Assembly (NCBI RefSeq): GCF_000317205.1
Contig: NZ_AJLK01000150.1
Span: 1 to 64,000 of the forward strand
DNA length: 64,000 nt
DNA from: Fischerella muscicola PCC 7414
GTDB taxonomy: Bacteria; Cyanobacteriota; Cyanobacteriia; Cyanobacteriales; Nostocaceae
Direction: 5' to 3'
The notes under the pieces are model-generated. The model ran no database searches. It had not been told where the DNA came from and worked only from the letters and a program-made list of their open reading frames with translations. This document shows positions 37,795 through 46,011 of the stretch, piece by piece (position 1 is the stretch's first letter; each line of letters opens with the position of its first letter). Both the position numbers and the translations under genes were made by a program.

Positions 37795-37863
37795 GAATTA
37801 TGAATTATAAATTATGAAATTTCTAATCATTGATAATTCATAATTCGTAATTCATAATTTTTC
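37795..37863 (+). terminator. AT-rich hairpin after valS
   Basis: ATTATGAATTATAAATTATG and, about 15 bases later, TAATTCATAATTCGTAATTC form a long imperfect AT-rich inverted repeat ending in TTTTTC. It lies just after the valS stop and before the next gene. Such attatgaatt repeats are common cyanobacterial spacers; the terminator role is inferred. Confidence 0.45.
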
Positions 37864-37870
37864 TAAAGTC

Positions 37871-38314
37871 ATGTTATATCTAGCCCAAGTACACAAAAAC
37901 GAATTTTTAGACCAGTTCCAGTTACATTTATTAGCACGTCAGGAAGCTCAAAATATATGGGTGAGAATCCCAGAAGAAGCTTTTATTCTCCTGGGAAAGG
38001 GCAAGACTCTGACAGAAAAATTGCTTGTTTTAGTCGAGCTTTCTCCCACAGGTGATATAGAAAGAATAGAAGAAGCTACTAACTGGGTACTGGATTTAAT
38101 AGGTACTTACCTCACCACTGGTATTACTCCAGATTTTTTGCGCCAAGAAGCAGAAAGGGCTGAACAGTGGCGGCAAAGTTTGACTTTGCAAAACCAAGAT
38201 TTAGCACGTCGTACCCTGGAATTAGAAGCACGTCGAGAACAAATTCAAGCCCTCGAAGAAAGTCTGAAACGAGAAAAAAACCTGGTCAATAAAGGTGATA
38301 ATCCTGGGGAGTAG
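37871..38314 (+). CDS. Conserved hypothetical protein with C-terminal coiled coil
   Basis: A 147-residue protein: an alpha/beta N-terminal half (MLYLAQVHKNEFLDQFQLHL, then AFILLGKGKTLTEKLLVLVE) and a charged C-terminal helix (RRTLELEARREQIQALEESL) predicted to form a coiled coil. I do not recognise a characterised family. It lies directly after valS on the same strand. Confidence 0.65.
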   Translation: MLYLAQVHKNEFLDQFQLHLLARQEAQNIWVRIPEEAFILLGKGKTLTEKLLVLVELSPTGDIERIEEATNWVLDLIGTYLTTGITPDFLRQEAERAEQWRQSLTLQNQDLARRTLELEARREQIQALEESLKREKNLVNKGDNPGE

Positions 38315-38324
38315 GGATTGGGGA

Positions 38325-38480
38325 TGGGAGATGGGGTGATGGGGTGATGGGGTGATGGGGTGATGGGGTGATGGGGAGTGGGAGGAGAATAAATAGTAAC
38401 AAATGACCAATGACTTTTGACCACTAACTACTAACCACTAACAAATGACAATTGACAATTGACCATTGACCATTGACAAA
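38325..38480. repeat. GATGGGGT octamer tandem repeat and STRR
   Basis: Six tandem copies of the 8-base unit GATGGGGT lie at about 38330-38377, followed by C/A-rich heptads (CCACTAACTACTAACCACTA) and TGACAATTGAC repeats up to the next start codon. Confidence 0.75.
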
Positions 38481-39082
38481 TGACTACAGAATTTGAAAAA
38501 ACAAGTTTAGGTTGGCAGAGTTCTCAATTTCAGCAACAAATTGGAGAATGGCTGGAATATCAGTGGTCTCGTCTTAATCCCACACTACCAGAATTGCCTT
38601 CTGGCTGGTCGATTGATTCTTGGTTTATCTCGCTCTTAAAGTTTCTGTTGTGGCTGGGAGTCGGTGTATTTGTGGTTTGGCTAGTCTGGTGGTTGTGGCG
38701 AGAATTTAGTCCTTATTTATATTCCAGACTAGCTGGAGGTAGTAGTTCTAACTCTGCTTGCCAAACAGCAAACGTTGAGTTGTCAGCAGCAAAATTATTG
38801 ACGCGATCGCAAGAATTTTACCGACAGGGAAACTACCGTGATGCTTGTCGCTATCTTTACTTAGTGATGTTACAGCACTTGCACGAAAAAGGTATTCTAC
38901 CCCATAAAAAAAGCCGTACCGATGGCGAGTATTTACAACTTTTGCGCTTGTCATGTCCCCAAATCCAGCCCTATGAAACTCTAATTACAACTCATGAGCA
39001 GTTATGCTTTAGTGATGCTGAGATGCTTGCTGAAAATTACGAGCATTGTCAGCAAGCATATCGGGAAATCTTTCAAGAATAG
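38480..39082 (+). CDS. DUF4129 domain-containing protein
   Basis: A 200-residue protein with one membrane segment (LLKFLLWLGVGVFVVWLVWW, about 52-71). A cytoplasmic DUF4129 domain follows (LLTRSQEFYRQGNYRDACRY, then HKKSRTDGEYLQLL and the helix ending QQAYREIF). DUF4129 proteins accompany MoxR/DUF58 systems and transglutaminase-like genes. It is 6 bases from the DUF4350 gene and certainly cotranscribed with it. Confidence 0.82.
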   Translation: MTTEFEKTSLGWQSSQFQQQIGEWLEYQWSRLNPTLPELPSGWSIDSWFISLLKFLLWLGVGVFVVWLVWWLWREFSPYLYSRLAGGSSSNSACQTANVELSAAKLLTRSQEFYRQGNYRDACRYLYLVMLQHLHEKGILPHKKSRTDGEYLQLLRLSCPQIQPYETLITTHEQLCFSDAEMLAENYEHCQQAYREIFQE

Positions 39083-39088
39083 TATTAG

Positions 39089-40186
39089 ATGAAACCTTCA
39101 AATCGCCTAATCTGGCTAGGTGCGATCGCTATTGCAGTATTAATTTTACTAACCATCATTGCTGCTCCCAGTAATAGCAAAATTAACAGTGGTTCTACTT
39201 ATGGTCTTGCTCCTGATGGTTACGGAGCCTGGTATGCTTTTATGCAAGACCGTGGAACAACAATCAAGCGCTGGCAAAAGCCTTTTGATGAATTAAAGAA
39301 AGAAAAACGTCCTGTAACACTGTTGCAAATTTACAGCCAACTAAACCACCCGGTTCTATTATCCCAAGAAAGAGAATGGGTGGAAGCAGGCAATACTCTG
39401 GTAGTTTTGGGTGTGCGTGAACGGGTAACAGCAGCCAACTTTAGCACCATGCAAAATTCGCCCTTTGGCGATGTCAAAATTGAAACACGACGACGATTGG
39501 CGTCCATATCTGATCAGGAAAAAATTTCTTTAGGCGATCGCTTTGGTGCTGTTGTTTGGGAAGAAAAGCGTGGTAAAGGCAAAATAATTTTTTCTACTAC
39601 TCCCTATTTAGCTGCGAATGCCTACCAAGATTATCCCAGTAATTTCCAGTATTTAGCCAGCTTGGTTAGCCAAAAAGGTAACTTATTATTTGTGGATGAG
39701 TATATTCACGGTTATAAAGATCCCGAAGTCAGAAAAAGTCAAGGGGAAGGGGATTTGTTTAGTTATTTAGCTAAAACCCCATTATTGCCAGCATTTATTC
39801 AGGTATGTATCTTACTATTAGTGTTAATTTGGGCCCATAATCGCCGCTTTGGTAAGCCTGTAGCTTTGGAGACACCAGAACTAGATAATAGCGAAGCTTA
39901 TATTCAAGCACTAGCTGGAGTACTGCATAAGGTCCAATCCACCGATTTTTTGGTAGAAATGATCGGCAAAGAAGAACAGTTACAACTACAAAAAACCTTA
40001 GGTTTAGGGTCAGATTTACTAGATAGACAAACTTTAGTCAATACCTGGCAGCAACAAATTCGCACTGCAACAGCAGAACTTGATGCTGTTTTGCAACAAT
40101 CTCCAAAGCGTCGCATGAGTGAACGAGAGTTGATTAGTTGGTTAGGAAAGTGGCAAACCCTAAGGAGAATGAAAAATAATGCTTAG
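39089..40186 (+). CDS. DUF4350 domain-containing protein
   Basis: A 365-residue membrane protein. N-terminal anchor IWLGAIAIAVLILLTIIAAP, an extracytoplasmic DUF4350 domain (YGAWYAFMQDRGTTIKRWQK with the GLAPDGYGA entry), a second membrane segment (FIQVCILLLVLIWAHNRRFG, about 238-257), and a helical cytoplasmic end. Together with DUF4129, MoxR and DUF58 it belongs to a widespread cluster proposed to assemble or insert metal-dependent or membrane complexes; the cargo is unknown. Confidence 0.85.
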   Translation: MKPSNRLIWLGAIAIAVLILLTIIAAPSNSKINSGSTYGLAPDGYGAWYAFMQDRGTTIKRWQKPFDELKKEKRPVTLLQIYSQLNHPVLLSQEREWVEAGNTLVVLGVRERVTAANFSTMQNSPFGDVKIETRRRLASISDQEKISLGDRFGAVVWEEKRGKGKIIFSTTPYLAANAYQDYPSNFQYLASLVSQKGNLLFVDEYIHGYKDPEVRKSQGEGDLFSYLAKTPLLPAFIQVCILLLVLIWAHNRRFGKPVALETPELDNSEAYIQALAGVLHKVQSTDFLVEMIGKEEQLQLQKTLGLGSDLLDRQTLVNTWQQQIRTATAELDAVLQQSPKRRMSERELISWLGKWQTLRRMKNNA

Positions 40187-41025
40187 TTATGTGAATTAAT
40201 CATTAGTTTCTAGAGAAGCGATACAAATAATCTATCAGTGTTCATCTGTGTTTATCTGTGTACCCTACGGGAAGCCCTACGGGTACTCTACCTTGAAGCC
40301 GGGCTTCGCCCGTGTACGGGGGTTCGCATACCCTTACCTTAAGCCCATGAGCGCGTCTACGTGACGGGAAGCTGCGCCACTGCGGTGGACTCTTCTCCCG
40401 GCATAAAGGAGCCACTGCGCCCTTGGGGGTTCCAACAGTTGTAGCACGTGGCGTCACGTGGCGTCCAAGACTGCGACCCCCTCACCGCTTGCGCGTCTAC
40501 GTTAAACAAAATAAAACTGGACAATTGCCAAAAAACCTTATGTTGCTTGTTCAATTCACATTAGAAGTAAATTGAGGCTGTAAACAAAATTGAGGTTTAG
40601 AGAAATCGAACACCGTGCAAGGCGATGAACACAGATAGACACAGATAGATGATTCGTAGGTATTTATGTTAGGTGTTGGCTGGGTATACCACTTCTAGCT
40701 TACATGGCTAGAAACACGATTAATCACATCTGTGTGATTAATTGCATTTCTACTTCATCAGTGTGTATCTGTGTGCATCGGTGTACCCTGCCTTAAGCCG
40801 CTACGCGTCTACGATGTCTCAAATTTCATTGCAAACCGCTATATAATTTATTGTCTAAATTCGGTAACTGTGCATTAAGTAAAAAAATGACTATAAAGGT
40901 TGGTTAATAGTTTTGGTTGGTAGTTGGTTATTCTATTTATCACTATCCACTGTAGGGACGCACAGCTAGCTGTGTATCCCTATTAACCACTAACTACTAA
41001 CCACTAACAACTAACAATTAAAAAA
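40187..41025. repeat. Repeat field splitting the MoxR cluster
   Basis: About 840 bases with no gene. In order: CATCTGTGTTTATCTGTGTA 12-mers; a GC-rich composite repeat (40257-40500) sharing AAGCCGGGCTTCGCCCG, GGGGGTTCGCATACCC and ACCTTAAGCCCATGAGCGCG with the field near 3415-3535; further GAACACAGATAGACACAG units; a palindrome at 40952-40984 (GGGACGCACAGCTAGCTGTG); and C/A-rich STRR ending at the MoxR start. It separates DUF4350 from MoxR and may hold a separate promoter. Confidence 0.65.
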
Positions 41026-41976
41026 ATGAGCGAAACCCACACTGTATTTAATCGCCTTAGTCAAGCTTTAAACCGAGTCATTGTTGGGCAGTCTGGCATT
41101 GTACAACAGCTACTCATTGCACTGCTGGCAGGTGGACACGTAATTTTGGAAGGTGTGCCAGGAACTGGTAAAACACTCCTGGTAAAAGTTTTGGCACAGA
41201 TCATCCAAGCGGAGTTTCGTCGTATCCAACTCACGCCGGATGTCTTACCCGCAGATATTACTGGTACAAATATTTTTGACTTAAATAGTCGCAGTTTTAC
41301 CCTGAAAAAGGGGCCAGTGTTTACTGAAGTGCTGTTAGCAGACGAAATTAACCGCACTCCCCCCAAAACCCAGGCGGCGCTACTAGAAGCAATGGAAGAA
41401 ATGCAGGTAACGCTGGATGGTGAAAGTTTGCCACTACCAGATTTATTTTGGGTAATCGCCACACAAAACCCTTTGGAGTTTGAGGGTACTTATCCTTTAC
41501 CAGAAGCACAACTAGACAGATTTATATTCAAGCTAGTGGTTGATTACCCAGATGAAGTAGCAGAAAAACAAATGTTACTAAATCGACAGGCGGGGTTTGC
41601 AGCACGACGCTTAGATATTGCTAGCCTTAAACCAGTGGCAAATGTAGCAGAAATATTACAGGCGCGGCAAGAAGTCAAACAAGTCCAAGTTTCGGAAGCA
41701 ATCATAGATTATCTTTTGGCATTGGTAAGAACATCGCGACAGCACCCAGATTTAGCTTTGGGTGCATCACCCCGCGCTGCTACTTCTTGGTTTGTGACAG
41801 CACAAGCAACGGCATACTTAGCAGGTAGGGATTTTGTTACTCCCGATGATGTCAAAACTGTTGCAACTCCACTGTTGCGTCATCGTTTGCTGTTGAAACC
41901 AGAAGCACTGTTAGATGGTTTGCAAATTGATGCAGCGATCGCTTCAATACTTAATAAAGTGCCAGTACCAAGGTAA
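41026..41976 (+). CDS. MoxR family AAA+ ATPase
   Basis: A 316-residue AAA+ ATPase. Walker A is [13 protein letters not shown] (residues 42-54), Walker B VLLADEINRTPPKTQAALLE, and sensor 1 lies in FWVIATQNPLEFEGTYPLPE. The C-terminal lid contains GASPRAATSWFVTAQATAYL with sensor 2 arginine. MoxR proteins act as chaperone-like ATPases with DUF58 partners carrying von Willebrand factor-like domains, here encoded 500 bases downstream. Confidence 0.93.
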   Translation: MSETHTVFNRLSQALNRVIVGQSGIVQQLLIALLAGGHVILEGVPGTGKTLLVKVLAQIIQAEFRRIQLTPDVLPADITGTNIFDLNSRSFTLKKGPVFTEVLLADEINRTPPKTQAALLEAMEEMQVTLDGESLPLPDLFWVIATQNPLEFEGTYPLPEAQLDRFIFKLVVDYPDEVAEKQMLLNRQAGFAARRLDIASLKPVANVAEILQARQEVKQVQVSEAIIDYLLALVRTSRQHPDLALGASPRAATSWFVTAQATAYLAGRDFVTPDDVKTVATPLLRHRLLLKPEALLDGLQIDAAIASILNKVPVPR

Positions 41977-42006
41977 TTATTTGAGTTGGATTTGCTTGAA
42001 GTTCTG

Positions 42007-42042
42007 GTTTCAATCCCTGATGGGGATTTATTAATTTGCAAC
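42007..42042. repeat. Solitary CRISPR-type repeat
   Basis: A 36-base sequence beginning GTTTCAATCCCTGATGGGGA and ending ATTTGCAAC has the hallmarks of cyanobacterial CRISPR direct repeats: its complement ends in GGGATTGAAAC, and it contains the short ATCCC/GGGAT palindrome. Only one copy is present and no cas gene or spacer array exists in the window. It lies between the MoxR stop and the DUF6888 gene. Confidence 0.6.
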
Positions 42043-42067
42043 CGTTAAAACTGAATAGAAGGCGATA

Positions 42068-42256
42068 ATGAAGAAACCAGTAGAGCCAACGCCTAAGCAG
42101 GCAATAGCTGCAATTATCGTCTGCGCTCAATTGACAAGAGTTTATAAACGGATAGACTTAGTCAGGCTAGATGAGCGTGATGGAAGTATCTACATACTAG
42201 CTAACGATTCAATTGAAGCGCAGATCAAACCAAATGGAGAAGTGATTTGGTTATGA
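42068..42256 (+). CDS. DUF6888-like small protein
   Basis: A 62-residue protein (TPKQAIAAIIVCAQLTRVYK, then IDLVRLDERDGSIYILANDS) resembling the small cyanobacterial family DUF6888: a helix then a beta-hairpin with D-x-R-x-G-x-I-Y-I-L-A. It is followed with an ATGA overlap by a DUF6887-type gene; such pairs recur in cyanobacteria and look like toxin-antitoxin or regulatory modules, but no activity is established. GAAGG precedes the ATG. Confidence 0.72.
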   Translation: MKKPVEPTPKQAIAAIIVCAQLTRVYKRIDLVRLDERDGSIYILANDSIEAQIKPNGEVIWL

Positions 42257-42450
42257 CAAAACCAGATTTCAGCCAAATGACAAAACAAGAATTGAGAGCA
42301 TATGTACTTGCCCATCGGGATGATTTGGAAGCTTTCTATGCTTATGTGGATAGAATGAAACAGCAACCTGGAGTGATTGTTACTTCAATGGAGCAATTAG
42401 AGCAATTGATTCGAGAAAGGGAAGACAATCAGACATCCCGAACCGACTAA
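42253..42450 (+). CDS. DUF6887-like small protein
   Basis: A 65-residue protein with the DUF6887 core MTKQELRAYVLAHRDDLEAF then YAYVDRM. ATG 42253 overlaps the previous stop (ATGA). The C-terminus is charged. Partner of the preceding gene; function unknown. The pair interrupts the MoxR-DUF58 operon, suggesting it inserted there as a unit. Confidence 0.75.
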   Translation: MTKPDFSQMTKQELRAYVLAHRDDLEAFYAYVDRMKQQPGVIVTSMEQLEQLIREREDNQTSRTD

Positions 42451-42476
42451 CCCTAATCTCCGCATATCTTAAGATA

Positions 42477-43811
42477 ATGATTCCCTCAAAACGAGTTTAT
42501 TTACTTTTAATTTTAGGAATTGCGATCGCCTCTACTTTAGCGATCTTTTTTGGCGTTCGTGCTAGCATCACTATGATTTTGCTATATGATGCCGTAGTTT
42601 TGGCATCTATGGTTGTGGATGGTTTGTTAGTTCGTCGTCAGCGGGTGCAGGTGTCACGGGAATTACTACCGCGCTTGTCTGTAGGACGGGATAATCTGGT
42701 AGTACTGCGAGTTACTTCGGGAAAAACTCAGGCAATCATTCAAATTCGCGACTATTACCCAAGTGAGTTTGGCGTATCTACACCAACATTGCACGCTGCA
42801 ATTCCGAGTCAAACCACTGAGGAACTAACTTATACTGTCCACCCAACCCAACGGGGAGAATTTCCTTGGGGAGATATCCAAGTCAGACAACTCGGTGCTT
42901 GGGGTTTAGCTTGGGACGATCGCAAGATTCCCCAAAGTCTGAAAGTTTGGGTTTATCCAGATTTAGTCGGATTGCGATCGCTTTCTATTCGCTTGACATT
43001 GCAATCTTCTGGTGCTATTCGTCAGTTTCGCCAGTTGGGAATTGGCACAGAGTTTGCAGAATTGCGAAACTATCGTACAGGTGATGATTTGCGGTTGATT
43101 GACTGGAAAGCAACGGCGCGGCGGGTTGGTTATGGGAATACACCGCCATTAGTCAGGGTATTAGAACCGGAACAAGAGCAAACTTTGTTGATTTTGCTGG
43201 ATCGGGGAAGATTGATGACAGCAAAAGTCCAGGGTTTGCGACGGTTTGACTGGGGTTTAAATGCAACTTTATCTTTAGCTTTAGCAGGATTACATCGAGG
43301 CGATCGCGTCGGGGTAGGTGTATTTGATCGCCAGATGCATACATGGATTGCACCTGAAAGAGGACAAAATCATTTAGGAACTCTGATTGATCGCTTGACT
43401 CCAATTCAACCAGTGCTACTGGAATCGGATTATATGGGTGCGGTAACTCATGTTGTCCAACAACAAACTCGTAGAGCCTTAATCGTAGTCATCACCGATA
43501 TAGTTGATAATACTGCCTCTGCTGAACTGCTGGCTGCCCTTTCTAGACTTACACCCCGCTATCTTTCTTTTGCTGTCACTTTACGCGATCCCCAAGTAGA
43601 TCGTCTGGCGCATATTTCCCCGACAGCAGACTTTGAGGGAGTGAAAAATGCTTATACCCGGGCAGTTGCTTTAGACTTATTAGCACAGCGACAAGTAGCA
43701 TTTGCCCAACTCAAGCAAAAAGGTGTGTTAGTACTCGACGCACCCGCAAATCAAATTACAGAACAACTAGTAGATAGATATTTGCAACTCAAAGCGCGGA
43801 GTTTACTTTAA
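42477..43811 (+). CDS. DUF58 domain-containing protein
   Basis: A 444-residue protein. Two N-terminal hydrophobic segments (VYLLLILGIAIASTLAIFFG and MILLYDAVVLASMVVDGLLV) are followed by a beta-rich region and the DUF58 motif FAELRNYRTGDDLRLIDWKA (about residues 197-216). A vWA-like C-terminal domain follows (LLILLDRGRLM as a degenerate MIDAS start, and ALIVVITDIVDNTASAELLA). It is the usual partner of MoxR ATPases. Its 3' end overlaps the convergent larE gene by 9 bases. Confidence 0.88.
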   Translation: MIPSKRVYLLLILGIAIASTLAIFFGVRASITMILLYDAVVLASMVVDGLLVRRQRVQVSRELLPRLSVGRDNLVVLRVTSGKTQAIIQIRDYYPSEFGVSTPTLHAAIPSQTTEELTYTVHPTQRGEFPWGDIQVRQLGAWGLAWDDRKIPQSLKVWVYPDLVGLRSLSIRLTLQSSGAIRQFRQLGIGTEFAELRNYRTGDDLRLIDWKATARRVGYGNTPPLVRVLEPEQEQTLLILLDRGRLMTAKVQGLRRFDWGLNATLSLALAGLHRGDRVGVGVFDRQMHTWIAPERGQNHLGTLIDRLTPIQPVLLESDYMGAVTHVVQQQTRRALIVVITDIVDNTASAELLAALSRLTPRYLSFAVTLRDPQVDRLAHISPTADFEGVKNAYTRAVALDLLAQRQVAFAQLKQKGVLVLDAPANQITEQLVDRYLQLKARSLL

Positions 43812-44609
43812 AACCCGATTTAATTTGCCACTGCTATAACCTTCTAAATCTAGAGTGACGTAGATAAAACCAAACTCTTGAAATGTGGTGACAACTGTGT
43901 TTAAATCTGTATTCAAGACAAAATTTTTGATTTTTTCTGGTGGTAATTCAATCCTGGCAGTGTCGCCTTCTGAACGAACCCGTAAATTCTGCCATCCCAA
44001 CTTACGCAGAAAAATTTCTGCCCTACCTACACGTTGTAACTTCGCTACAGTAATTTCTTCGCCATAAGGAAAACGAGAACTCAGACAAGGTTGGGCGGGT
44101 TTATCCCACCAAGGTAAACTTAGTTGTTGGGAAAGTTGCCGCACTTCGGCTTTGGTAATCCCAACTTCTGCTAGAGGCGATCGCGCACCTCTTTCTTTTG
44201 CCGCCTGAATTCCTGGGCGATAATCATGCAAATCATCAGCATTCACCCCATCTACTACGTAGGGATAACCCATTTCTACAGCTAAAGGTTTGAGGGTATC
44301 GTGCAATTCACTTTTGCAGAAATAACAACGGTTAACAGGGTTAGAAGTGTAATTAGGATTTTCCATCTCATGTGTAGTGATGATTTGATGGGGAATCCCA
44401 ATCGTTGCTGCTTGAATTTTAGCATCTTCCAATTCTTCAGGTAACAGACTTGGCGAAACAGCTGTCACTGCCAAAGCGCGATCGCCCAAGACATCATAAG
44501 CAACCTTAGCAACCAAAGTACTATCAACACCACCAGAGTAAGCAATTAAAGCTTGGTTCATCTGGGCGAATATTGCTTTAAGTTGCTCAAGTTTTTCTGT
44601 CAGCATCAT
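43803..44609 (-). CDS. larE: ATP-dependent sacrificial sulfur transferase LarE
   Basis: A 268-residue PP-loop ATPase. ALIAYSGGVDSTLVAKVAYD (residues 16-35) is the pyrophosphate loop, and NRCYFCKSELHDTLKPLA carries the cysteines typical of LarE, one of which donates sulfur when building the nickel-pincer nucleotide cofactor. DGVNADDLHDYRPGIQAAKE is also diagnostic. No larB or larC is visible here, so the other pathway genes would have to be elsewhere. Confidence 0.9.
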   Translation of the reverse strand: MMLTEKLEQLKAIFAQMNQALIAYSGGVDSTLVAKVAYDVLGDRALAVTAVSPSLLPEELEDAKIQAATIGIPHQIITTHEMENPNYTSNPVNRCYFCKSELHDTLKPLAVEMGYPYVVDGVNADDLHDYRPGIQAAKERGARSPLAEVGITKAEVRQLSQQLSLPWWDKPAQPCLSSRFPYGEEITVAKLQRVGRAEIFLRKLGWQNLRVRSEGDTARIELPPEKIKNFVLNTDLNTVVTTFQEFGFIYVTLDLEGYSSGKLNRVLK

Positions 44610-44639
44610 TTTCTAGCCTAGCCAAAACCCCATAATTTA

Positions 44640-45020
44640 CATTGTAGTTAGTGGTTGGTGGTTGGTGGTTGGTTGTTGGTGGTTGGTTGTTGGTGGTTGG
44701 TTGTTGGTGGTTGGTGGTTGGTGGTTGGTGGTTGGTGGTTGGTTGTTGGTGGTTGGTTGTTGGTTGTTGGTTGTTGGTTGTTGGTGGTTGGTGGTCATTT
44801 GTCAAAAGTCATTGGTCATTAGTTACTATTTATTCTCCTCACACCCCCACACTGCCCACACTCCTCATACTCTCCCTTCCTGTGTCCTCCTTGTCTCCCT
44901 AGTCGCCAAATGTATCAGATAGTGAAGCGATATTACTTATTTACTACTATCTACTAACAACCAACAACTAACAACCAGCAACTAACAACTAACAAATAAC
45001 AACCAACAACTAACACAATA
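44640..45020. repeat. Dense G/T-rich and C/A-rich STRR
   Basis: From 44646 to 44790 the sequence is almost entirely GGTTGGTGGTTGGTTGTT heptads, then a C/T-rich tract, then the opposite-polarity CAACTAACAACCAACAACTA heptads (about 44950-45016). The two blocks are partly complementary and could pair over about 300 bases. All ORFs through them are spurious. Confidence 0.8.
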
Positions 45021-45022
45021 AA

Positions 45023-45091
45023 ATATCCCCACAACTGGTTGGTAACTTGACGGAGATTCCGCCAGAGCCACTAGCAAGTGTGGGGAGTATG
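45023..45091 (-). terminator. Probable apcD terminator
   Basis: TCCCCACAACT (about 45027-45037) and AGCAAGTGTGGGGA (45076-45089) are imperfect arms; read on the minus strand they follow apcD by about 100 bases and lead into an AT-rich tract (ATATTTTATT). An inner CGGA/TCCG stem (45052-45062) is also present. Confidence 0.5.
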
Positions 45092-45190
45092 ATGGTATTA
45101 AGAAATAATGATCAATTTCAGGTGCTATTTTGCACTTAGACAAGCTCAAGCAAAACTACACCTTGAGACAGTGTGACTACTGACTTTCGA

Positions 45191-45676
45191 TTAAGACATC
45201 GCTTGAATGATGTAATCAAAGTAAGGTGCTGCTTCAGCAGAGTCGCCTGCATTCAGTAAATCAAGGGAGGCTTTTTTCAAGCAGTTGATGGCTTCTACCA
45301 TTCCAGGTACAGGAACACCCAAGGAATTGTACATTTCTCGCACACCTATTAAACCAATTTTTTCGATTGGTTCTTTGTCGCCAGCAAGTACGCCATAAGT
45401 AATTAGGCGTAAATACCAGCCAAAATCACGGATACATAAAGCACGTTGGCGTTCTCCGTAGGCATTGCCTCCTGGCGAGATAAAATCAGGACGCTTTTGC
45501 CAAAGCTGTTTGGTAGCTTCCTGAACAATCTTTTTTTCATTTTCAGCTAGGGTACTAGCAATGCGTACCCGCTGTTCGCCAGTTTGCAAAAACTCTTTGA
45601 TGCTTTTGAGTTCACCACTGCTGGGATAACGCAGTTCGTCGTCGGCTTTGAGAATAACTTGGCTTACTACAGTCAT
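45191..45676 (-). CDS. apcD: Allophycocyanin alpha-B subunit
   Basis: A 161-residue phycobiliprotein. The chromophore-binding cysteine lies in [20 protein letters not shown] (residues 74-93), and the N-terminus [20 protein letters not shown] and C-terminus [14 protein letters not shown] match ApcD, the terminal emitter that passes phycobilisome energy mainly to photosystem I. It is monocistronic, as is usual for apcD. Upstream lies a G-rich direct-repeat spacer. Confidence 0.93.
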   Translation of the reverse strand: MTVVSQVILKADDELRYPSSGELKSIKEFLQTGEQRVRIASTLAENEKKIVQEATKQLWQKRPDFISPGGNAYGERQRALCIRDFGWYLRLITYGVLAGDKEPIEKIGLIGVREMYNSLGVPVPGMVEAINCLKKASLDLLNAGDSAEAAPYFDYIIQAMS

Positions 45677-45747
45677 GATATTGAATCACGAGATTTATTA
45701 TTTGCTAGTTTAACGAGTCTTGTGGACACAAGTGAAGGGGGATTGAG

Positions 45748-46008
45748 GAGATGGGGAGGTGGGGAACTCGGGGTCCCCTCTGGGGATTAGGGGCTGTGGG
45801 GAGATGGGGAGATGGGGAGGTGGGGAACTCGGGGTCCCCTCTGGGGATTAGGGGCAGTGGGGAGGTGGGGAGTGTGAGGAGTGTGAGGAGTGTGGGGAGT
45901 AGGGGAATAATTACTAACTACTAACCACCAACAAACAACAAACAACAACCAACCACTAACCACTAACCACTAACCACTAACAAACAACAACCAACAATCA
46001 ACTATCGA
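45748..46008. repeat. 54-bp direct repeat and STRR upstream of rlmD
   Basis: A 54-base unit starting GAGATGGGGAGGTGGGGAAC occurs at 45748-45801 and 45809-45862 with one difference; it contains the self-complementary GGGGTCCCC. GTGTGAGGA repeats and C/A-rich heptads (CCACTAACCACTAACCACTA) fill the rest up to the rlmD start. Confidence 0.75.
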
Positions 46009-46011
46009 CAA

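Noticed and set aside
41980-42060. CRISPR array
   Set aside because: Only one repeat-like unit is present; no second repeat, spacer or cas gene is in the window.
44587-44922. ORFs of repeating TTNHQPP or VVGGWWLV residues
   Set aside because: Pure translations of G/T-rich heptads on either strand.
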